From Lepiota brunneoincarnata (taxonomy: Eukaryota > Basidiomycota > Agaricomycetes > Agaricales > Agaricaceae): a stretch of DNA of 64,000 nucleotides. Under the pieces are notes generated by a model that was not told the DNA's origin, ran no database searches, and worked only from the letters and a program-made list of their open reading frames with translations. Made by a program: the position numbers and the translations under genes. The DNA lies in NCBI GenBank assembly GCA_023014365.1, contig JAEBUN010000008.1, forward strand, positions 992,001 through 1,056,000, given 5' to 3'. Positions 56,299 through 64,000 of this stretch are shown one piece after another (the stretch's first letter is position 1; every line of letters begins with the position of its first letter).

Positions 56299-57891
56299 CA
56301 GTGGGTCAAAAAACAACCCAATGTTTTCATCATTTGGAAAGATCAGCTAATATTGGACTAAGGTGATTACATAAATACTTGGGAAAATAGACAATGATAA
56401 TATAGCATATTGGGATCCTAAATCCATTTAAAGCACATAATTCATCCAAGAAGTAATGAATCAATTAATGATTTAAAATATTAACTCATTGGGACAGTTT
56501 TTTGACCCTCTATCATCTACCTAATTAATACCTTGAATTGCCTCCTTTTGCCTTAATAACTGCCTTGAGCCCTCTGGTCATGCTTTCTATAAGCTTTTGA
56601 CATCTTTCTGCAGCAATCATATTCCACTTTACCACCAACCTGTCCCATAATTCATGTATTCCCTCAGGTGGTTCTCATATCCCTTCAACTGGTTCTTCAG
56701 GTATATTCAGAGGTGTTCAATGGATTTGGAGTCAGGGGATTGTGCTGGCCATAGTAGAACTTGCATATTGTTATCTTCAAACCACTCTGTTGCCCTTTTA
56801 GACTTGTATTTTGGATCATTGTCCTACTGGAATATCTACTCCTCCTCCATCTCCAAAGTTTTGAAGCTATTCACTATCCCATATTCCAAAATCTCACACT
56901 ACTGCTCTACATCTATGATCCTCTCAACCTCTACTAGCATTCCTACTCCTTTCTACCCCATAGCCTGCCATATAATAATATTACCACCACCTTCATGCTT
57001 AACAGTAGAAATAATATATAGTCCTGTCTGAGAGTCCTTCCCCTCTTATACAGCTTCCCATATAACCCAAGCTTGTTGATTTTTGTGTTATCTGTCCATA
57101 ATATCCATTTCCAATCTCCTACTGTCCAATCCTTATGCTTGTGGGCAATCTGAAGTAAGCAGTTCAGTGTTGCTTCTTAAGAAGAGGTCATTTGGTTTTA
57201 ACAACAGACCAGAAATTGTTCTTCTTGAGCATATTTCAGATTGTTTGAAGTGTGACAGGAGTAGGGAGGATAGAGTGGATGAATTGGGTCACTTGAACAG
57301 CATTGTCCAGCTTTCCAGTGGTGATTTAGCAAATTATTGATTGTTTATTCTGAGAAATCAGCATAGAGGATTGTCCTCCTTTATTGTTTTCCTCATCTCA
57401 ATCAACTTCTTTCATGATCGGCTCAATAGTACTCTTGTCTAGACCAGTTTGGACTGAGTTTTTTTGCAAGGAATAGCCATTCTGAAGAAGAAAAATGACT
57501 TGAAAGCACTGGGTAGAAGATATAGCTTCTATGATGTAATGGTAAGAAGAAAAGATTGTTGAAGTAATTTCAATATGGTCATGTGATATGGAGGGGGTCA
57601 CATGACAATTTTTGTTATCCCCACATTTGATTTGGTATTGATTTGGCCTGTCCAAAACCAGATTTTAGGAAAATGACAGAGGGTCAAAAAACTGTCCCAA
57701 TGAGTTCATATTTTAAATCATTAATTGATTCATTACTTCTCAGACCAATCACGTGATTTAAACGGATTCAGGATCTCAATATGCTATATTATCATTGTCT
57801 ATTTTCCCAAGTATTTATGTAATCACCTTGGTCCACTATTAGCTGATCTTTCCAAATGGTGAAACCATTGGAACAGTTTTTTGACCCATTG
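56299..57891 (-). mobile_element. Tc1/mariner element, copy 2 (1593 bp), inserted in CRN-2
   Basis: Flanked by TA (56297-56298 and 57892-57893). Termini are CAGTGGGTCAAAAAAC... and the inverse of CAATGGGTCAAAAAACTG.... Arms are about 215 bp, each again bounded by inverted copies of the terminal motif (inner copies near 56487-56512 and 57676-57701). The transposase remnant is on the minus strand (about 57480-56515), with stops. It is collinear with 19088-20677. Confidence 0.9.
56515..57480 (-). pseudogene. Tc1-like transposase remnant, copy 2
   Basis: Same decayed reading as in copy 1: the C-terminal PPEGIHELWDRLVVKW block next to 56640, a WPAQSPDSKSIEHL-type block near 56740, and the K-TKINKL block near 57070. 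Different stops from copy 1, so both decayed after separating. Not functional. Confidence 0.75.
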
Positions 57892-59045
57892 TATAACCCC
57901 CCTCAGATATTGTGGCATTGAAGCATAGAGAGTTTGGATTTTTTCTTACCCCCTACAGGTTTGTGGGACTCCTGCAAGTAGAAAGATGGTAGTCACCCAC
58001 TTCTCAATTATATCACTGAGAAAGACCCTAAGGTGACCACTATGTATCTTGATCAGTGACCACTGCAAAAAGTAAAAGCAGCCAGTGGCCACTACCACTA
58101 TCTACATCATTAGGGTTGGATATTAGGCAGGAAAATGGTGTTTGTTTTTGATGAAGCACAAACTTCATATATGGATATAGGTCTCTGGTGCAACATTTTC
58201 AGATCCATCTATGAAAGGAAAGATTGCAAGGCCATTGCCTTTACCAGCTATGGCAGTCTGACAAACACCTCACCCCAATACCAGGGACACCTATGGACTT
58301 GAACATTGTGCAGAGAGTGACCTTATGTCCCATTCACCACAAAGATAGACTTTAGGAGCTTGTTGATAATGTCTATGCATACAAATACAATTTTGATCCA
58401 TCATTTGTGAATACTATCTTTGCTATAACCAATGGACATGCAGAGGCTATACATGATTTCATAAACATAGTTGCTGATTATGATGTGGGTTTACTTCAGT
58501 TTAATGGAGGCTACAGTCTGATCTCAACACAGTTATATCATTCTCTTATATCCAATCCACTCAAGTTCAGTCAATTGTACACTTGGAAGATATTTCAGAG
58601 AGAGGTCACTTTGGATGACTTTTATGGCAGCTTGAGAATAGAGCAGCTATATTCTATAAGGGCCTACCATTTGATGTGTACTTCCAGGATCCAGCAATTG
58701 CTCATGCCTTCTTTATTGTTCTGTGTAATGGTATGGCCTCTAAAGTTGACTTTAACTCCAAAGAGGATGAGGATGCACTTGAAAAGTATTTTCACAATAT
58801 GTAGCTGGCTGTCCACAACAAGATTCATATCCATGGCCAGCCAGAGGGAGTTTGCTATGTCTTTGCATCCTCACTTTACTGTTGGTTTGTGGAGTGGAAG
58901 CTGTGGAGTATCCCACACATTCAGTTTAATGCAACTGATATACTCACATTTGTGGTTGGGGCTATTACAGTCACTCACCACTCCTTTATACACCACTGTT
59001 CCTTTATACACCAGCTTTTGTCTTATTAAAATATGCTTCAAGTAA

Positions 59046-59199
59046 TCTTCAAAAAATTCTAGAACATGCCTGGGAATGTTCTGCCCAGGTCTGACATGTA
59101 AAATTGCTGCTGATATGTCAGAGCAATCTAAGATCACCATACTTCCAAAATTGGAAAGTATAACAAATATGTAATCTGCTCATTATTTATTCTATCCTC
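59046..59199. other. Short spacer between CRN-2 and the gypsy-4 3' region
   Basis: No feature recognised. A direct duplication TCCTTTATACACCA lies just before it (58981-59013), at the point where Crinkler similarity ends. Confidence 0.3.
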
Positions 59200-60060
59200 C
59201 ACTCTACAACATGATTTTGGCATCATTGTGTCACCTTGAATGAGGGCTATCTGGTGATATCAGTTATATTATGTCTGGGTGAGGGGAAGAGCATGAGGCT
59301 CCAAAAAACTGCTAAAATTAGAAACAAGGAGGAAGATGATGGCAATCACTTGAAGAGAACTTGACTCCTCAGCACATGAAAAGCGCTGAAACGAAACCAA
59401 AACACAAACGAAACACGATCAAAACAGCGCTAACACAAACAAACAAAGGGGCAAGTGTGGTTGGTGAAACAACCACTAGGCTTCGAAAACCAAGAAAGAC
59501 AAGTTATAAGTGAGAGAGTGAGAGAGAGAGGGAGAATGAGACTGAGGGGGAGTTTTTTTTGGGTCCTATATTGACTGCTGAGCTCATAAGCAAGCTCAGA
59601 ACTTTATATACAAGCAAAATATTCTACTGACTATGTTTTCTGTACCGAAACAGACCGAAAAATTCAGATATAATTATGCTAGGACAAATCTGAGGATAGT
59701 GAAGGTGAAACAGGGGAAGAATGAGAAGTTTTCGTGGCTACGAGAACAGATATAAGGAAAGCTGAAGGGAACTAGTGAATGGGGTGGTGTGCGAAGCTCA
59801 GAAAGATCTAAATAAGGGAGAAAAACTTATGCTATGGTTCAAGTTCAGGGAAAGGAATAGAAAAGTAGTGAAAATTTATTTGGTAGGGAATGTAAGAGGT
59901 TTCAAGTGAAAGGGATATGTTGCGAAATGATAACGGCTTTGTTCAGCTGGGTGCTCTGAGTTTCTTGATCCGAGTTTGGATTTCAGGTTCCGAGTTTGGG
60001 TTCCGAGTCCTACAAGAGGTGGCATAGGGCAGCCTTTGCAGGTGTAGCCACTTGCCCACC
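59200..60060 (-). repeat. Probable 3' LTR of gypsy-4 (borders uncertain)
   Basis: Follows a purine-rich stretch (GGAGATGTAGAGGTGGGCAAG, minus, near 60070-60048). It has a TATATAAAG box (59610-59602, minus) and a GA microsatellite (59511-59540). No second copy is in the window, so the ends cannot be fixed. Confidence 0.45.
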
Positions 60061-60243
60061 TCTACATCTCCTGGGTACTTAAGAAACTGACCTCCCGGTC
60101 AGAGTGACAGTGGGTTTGCAAGCGTTCGAGGGGAGCCAAAATTGTAGGAAAGAGAGGTGGGAAGAGCATCAAGGAGTTATTGTGGGCGGGTACTGTGATA
60201 TTGGCAGTGATGAGAGGAAGTGGTGAATGAGGTGGTTGAACAC

Positions 60244-63200
60244 CTAATTCGGCTCGATGGGAGTTACATCCCAAGATGGGATCGAGCCTTTGATATGCAG
60301 GGATTGGTCCTGGTCAGCTGTCACTTGCTGTAACTCATCTTGATGGGAAGGTTCCATGTCATATGTGTGCTCCTCGAGGGCCTTGGGTGGTATATCTGTG
60401 ATTTTTGTGACTGGTATTGTGCGAAGATCACGTGGGTGATAAGGGACAAGCTGGAAGGCTGCAAAGCGAAGCTTGGAGATTGAGCCATCAAGCTCGGCAA
60501 GAATGTATGATCCTCCAGTTGTCTTCCTGAGTACCATGAGTGGCCTGTAATACCTAGGCTTGGTCTTGCTGCCCACATTGTGGTCGTATTGTGAATTTCT
60601 GACCAAAACAAGAGAGCCAGGTGAGAAATCAAAGTTCTGAATTGAATTAGAATACTTCTCGTTGAACTGTTGTATAGACTCGAAACAAGCCTTGAGTACC
60701 ATATCCTTAACCTTTGTCAGGTCCTGTGGCCACTTTTGAAGCTGAATTACCTGGGCTGCAAGGAGATCGGCTGTTGAGAGGGGCTTGGTGAGATTTGGTG
60801 CAAGGTATGTAGCTTCAGTGAGATCGAAAGGAAGGAGGGGTTTGATGCCATGTGCTATGTAATAAGGTGAGTACCCTGTAGATTTTTGAATGGATACTCG
60901 TTCAGCCCAGAAAATGGAGGGTGCAACTGTAGTCCATCTTTTCTCGTCTCCCTCAGCTGCCTTTACCAAGGCCTCTCAGACATCAAAATGTTGACGCTCC
61001 ACAGGACCGTTCGCTCGAGAGTTGTAGGGTGAGATCCAGATATGATTTATCTTGTATTTTTGTGCAAGGAATTCGACTGCTTGTACGAAGGCGGGGCCAT
61101 TGTCAGTTACTATTTCTTCAATAGCGCCCCATCTACAGAGGATATCTTCAAAAACAAAGGTTCCAAGGGTTCGGGCATTCTCGAGATGAAGCATTTGCCA
61201 CTCGGGGTATGAGGATAGGGAGCAACGTGCGTGGACAATGTAGCGGTAGCCATTTGACTTTGGCATGAACATTGTGTCTATGTAAGCTTTTCAGAAGAGG
61301 GTGAATGGGGTAGGGACTGTAGGGGGGATATAGAAATGATGGGAAAGTCTTGTCTGGCACTTGTGGCATGTTTGGATGTACCAGCGTACGTCCTGGTCAA
61401 GATGGGGCCACCAGAATCATTCTAAAAGCCGAATTCGGACGGTAAACATACCCTTGTGGCCCAGATCATCGTAAGCCTGTTGTATGAGCCTGTATCTTTG
61501 GTTCTCCAGTATCACAAGCTTGTGCTTGAGCTTGGCATCCTTTTTCCATAGCCTAGCATCCCATACAATAAATCCTGCAGCAAAGCAAATGAGTTTCTTG
61601 AGCATATCTTCTGGCATGGCACTGGGCCATTTCGGATCATTTAGGAAGATCTGGACTTGTTGTAGATCGTGGTTGTGTTGCTTTGCTTTTTCAGATCGTG
61701 GAATGATGGGCTTGGGAGGTGTGGCAGAGTCCAGGTACTCACCCAACAGGATTTTGACTGGGTGAATACCACTAAAGTGATGGATAGGATTCGATTGTGA
61801 GATATAGGGGGAAGGGTAGGTTAGTTCTGTTTTGTTAATGAATTCGATAGCGAACGTGTTTGAGGTCCATATCCATCCCAGTTCCTCCTGGCAGGGTGGT
61901 ATCTGTGGCCCATTACCATGTGTTGTTTGAAGGGTGAATGCATTTGCTGAATCGATCCAGTCTTCAAAATTGTCCATGATGGCAGGGTCTTCTGGGGCTC
62001 GGGGGCATTGTGACAATCCATTGGGGCCGTGTTCCTTGCCAGGGACATGCCTAAGGGGAAAATCAAATAGTAGAATCCCCGATATCCATCGATTGATGGT
62101 TGCCGAGAGCTGAATATCAGGGTTGTTGATCATACTCTTGATGTATTTTGCATCGACCTCCACAGCTAGGTTCCCAACTCCTATAATCCATAATTGGACA
62201 TCCTTCAAGGCTCTAAACAACCCAAACAGCTCCAACTTGGCCTGGGAATAGCGAGATTCACATTCATTGAGGGTGATGGAGCCAAACCTTGAGGGGTATC
62301 GTTTCGCATTGTCTCCCAGTTGTGATAGAATGTATCCAACAGCAATCTTTGATGTGTCGACGCCTAGTATAACCTCATTAGTGCTTGAATAGTCTATTGC
62401 TTGAATGCAAGGTGAATTCTTTGCTAATTCCTTTAGTGTATCCATCGCAGCCTGTTCTTCACTGCCAAACCTAAATTCCACTCCTTTCCTTGTCAACTTG
62501 ACCAGAGGTTGTGAGATTGCGGCAAAATCCTGGAGAAAAATTCAGAACGTGCCAAGGGTACCAAGAAACCCCTGCACTTCAGTGATGTTTGAGCATAATG
62601 GCCAGTCGAGGACCTTTTGGATGCGTGAGGTATCAGGAAGCCATCCAGTATACGTACATAAGTAGCCTACGACCACAGCAGATGAGGTGCAGAATTGTGA
62701 TTTTGGCCCTGAAAATGTTCCTCCAGCATGCTTGATCCGTTGTATAATTTGGTTGACATTCTGGAGATGTTCCCATACAAAATGTCAAACTCCAGGATTC
62801 TCGGCTATGGTCTCATAGCCATCATTGATTTTGTATCGCATTTTCAGCCCTTTAATTGGGACATCGTCGACGAAGGGAAGGGCAGTATGTGGGATTTCAT
62901 CCTGGAGGAGGAACGTGAGGTCACCTTGCTGAATTTGCATTGAGTTGGTGTATCCCATGGGGATTGAGGTGAGGTGTAGAGTCCCAAGAGGAGATTGAAA
63001 TGTGGTAAGATTGCGAGATTCAGGTGCTAGAGCACGCTGGTCAAAGCCAACAAAGAGATCAAATATCCTGTAGCATCCATGACCGCCAAAGGACTCAGCG
63101 TATGTTTCTACAATTGGTGGAACTCCTGCATCCTTGATTGTGATGGCATTGAGGGGCTGGAGATCATGTACAAGCCTAAGTGATTTGCCATCCTTTTTGA

Positions 63201-63741
63201 GCACACAGAACCATCGCGATTGATAGGACAAGTTTGAAGGCTCGTAAACACCTCCGGCAATCTTTGCCTTGATGACCTCGACTACTTGTTGGAAGTTTCC
63301 AGGAGGGATGGGTATGTTTCGGAGCAACCAGGGGACATGTTTGATGGTGGGTATAACAATGGGATCAAAATATTCACTTGAGAACTTGCCCTTCTCATCT
63401 TCACTCCATGCAAACCCAAGTTCCTGGGTTCTGATTAGGTAATGGATCAATTTCTCTTCTTCAGGCCATAGGAACCCTTCGGGATTAATATTCATAGCTA
63501 TTTTCCTTTCCAGCATGTAGCGGGTGCCAGGACTGAAGTTGGGTGGTAATGTGGGGAGAACTGGTATATTGTGAAGGGGATCTGTTGGTATCTGGCGAAC
63601 GATTTGATAATTTGTGGGGAGTGTAGTAGCTACTGGTTTGACCCAGTTTGCGACCTTTTTGTAGGCATGGGTCAAGATTTCAGCTATTGGATAGGTTTCT
63701 GTGATGTCAATCTCATATATTTCTTGTGGGTGGTTTAACGG
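60244..63741 (-). pseudogene. Pol of gypsy-4: RT, RNase H, integrase; one frame with five TGA stops
   Basis: RT: SRWFCVLKKDGKSLRLVH, YRIFDLFVGFDQ, catalytic ALPFVDDVPIKG (FVDD, near 62885-62850). RNase H: ILGVDTSKIAVGYILSQ, then SQAKLELFGLFRAL. Integrase: zinc finger ending near 61420, core with Asp in YIDTMFMPKS, Asp in IVTDNGPAFV and Glu in GPVERQH. A C-terminal part has GSLVLVRNSQYD and KTKPRYYRPLMVL, stop at 60244. Stops at 62785, 62542, 61417, 61291 and 60976 (lowest coordinate of each codon) are all TGA and in one frame, at places where Arg is expected. No indel was found across about 1,165 codons. The first 20 or so codons of the open frame above 63741 are LTR sequence. Confidence 0.85.
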
Positions 63742-64000
63742 TGATACGCCGATTTCACACCTATACATGAATTCCATACTCCGGAACAATTCTCTACATA
63801 GAATCATTGGCTATATCATTAAAGAACTCTATAGAGGATTGGTACTATATCCCGTAGTAGCCAGTTCGACTGAACTGAGGATATTTGAGCCTCGGAAGTG
63901 TTCAAACCAGCTCATTATCACTAAGCTTAGTGAACCAAGCTATCAGAACGCTCTCCGGAGGGATTCAGGACTCTACATAGCCTATCGAGTATACCCCGGT
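63742..64000 (+). repeat. LTR of the gypsy-1 family (copy C), partial
   Basis: TGATACGCCGATTTCACACC on the plus strand matches the inverse of 6809-7067 and of the corresponding part of 7812-9111, including the TAAGCTTA at 63922. It is inserted opposite in direction to gypsy-4 and runs off the window. Confidence 0.85.

Larger units (their letters stand above)
55316..59045 (+). pseudogene. CRN-2: decayed Crinkler copy split by a mariner element
   Basis: Exon 1 (55316 to about 55633) encodes a ubiquitin-like header close to that of CRN-1, with RVGNLKGAIL and LWSVSIPCDE. The following intron sequence is also conserved (TTTGCACTCACATAAAC near 55676, ACATCACAAATGACATTCC near 55720). Exon 2 begins near 56232 and is interrupted at CTCATGAAATA by the mariner copy 56299-57891. 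Homology resumes right after it, but the Walker A region is damaged (GTPAS then Arg instead of Gly-Lys). Walker B-like VFDEAQ remains near 58145. Frames break repeatedly until 58407, after which NTIFAITNGHAEAIHDF and the segment spanning the CRN-1 lesion are open. Similarity stops near 58975, so the nuclease-like end is missing. This is a dead, truncated copy in inverted orientation to CRN-1. Confidence 0.8.
59200..63741 (-). mobile_element. gypsy-4: Ty3/gypsy element related to gypsy-1, lacking gag
   Basis: Pol on the minus strand from about 63741 to 60244, then an LTR-like 3' region. RT and integrase resemble gypsy-1 (VDDVPIKG versus IDDVPIRG; matching LGHKGMF finger). Gag and protease are absent: the RT-side sequence abuts an LTR of the gypsy-1 family in opposite orientation at 63742. 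No TAAGCTTA palindromes occur inside. Confidence 0.8.

Overview
The window looks like a repeat-rich nuclear segment from a basidiomycete fungus, most likely an agaricomycete. Genes are split by 45-70 bp GT-AG introns. The host-type products (BTB/POZ protein, carnitine acetyltransferase, WSC protein, alpha-kinase, Crinkler-type NTPase) and the mix of Ty3, Ty1, Tad-like LINE and Tc1/mariner elements fit that group. I cannot name the species. No rRNA, tRNA or CRISPR array was recognised.

Left arm (1-31.9 kb): almost entirely mobile DNA. gypsy-1 (minus strand, cut by the window edge, 5' LTR 5822-7067) is followed by a solo LTR of the same family (7812-9111) that splits a zinc-knuckle gene. Next come a decayed copia pol with two solo LTRs nested in it and a copia LTR plus second gag start (9.6-12.9 kb), a 131-bp tandem repeat, gypsy-2 (minus), a Tc1/mariner copy (19088-20677), and an ORF1-only LINE (20938-22975). 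The chromodomain element gypsy-3 (23093-29197) sits, with the LINE and another solo LTR, in a degenerate 21-bp minisatellite. Much of this arm is visibly poor in CpG.

Core (32-55.3 kb): richer in CpG and in genes. It holds a Crinkler-type gene (CRN-1, 31959-34266, minus), a 342-bp TA-flanked MITE, a seven-helix membrane protein, a BTB/POZ protein, a choline/carnitine acyltransferase and a WSC-domain protein. It also holds a 5.4-kb DNA element (47951-53396) bounded by a perfect 25-bp terminal inverted repeat. That element carries two intron-containing genes: a DDE integrase-like protein and a zinc-ribbon alpha-type protein kinase. It is the most interesting object here, an apparently young transposon with a kinase as passenger or partner.

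Right arm (55.3-64 kb): a second Crinkler copy (CRN-2, plus strand, inverted relative to CRN-1) whose exon 2 is split at a TA by a second Tc1/mariner copy. Then comes gypsy-4 (minus), abutted by another LTR of the gypsy-1 family running off the right edge.

Two sequence-level signals cut across the annotation. First, the 8-mer palindrome TAAGCTTA occurs 19 times in the first 9 kb, inside gypsy-1 and its LTRs, in different reading frames. Second, the pol frames of gypsy-3 and gypsy-4 are each one uninterrupted frame apart from 17 stops, all TGA and mostly where arginine is expected, which points to CpG-directed C-to-T decay.
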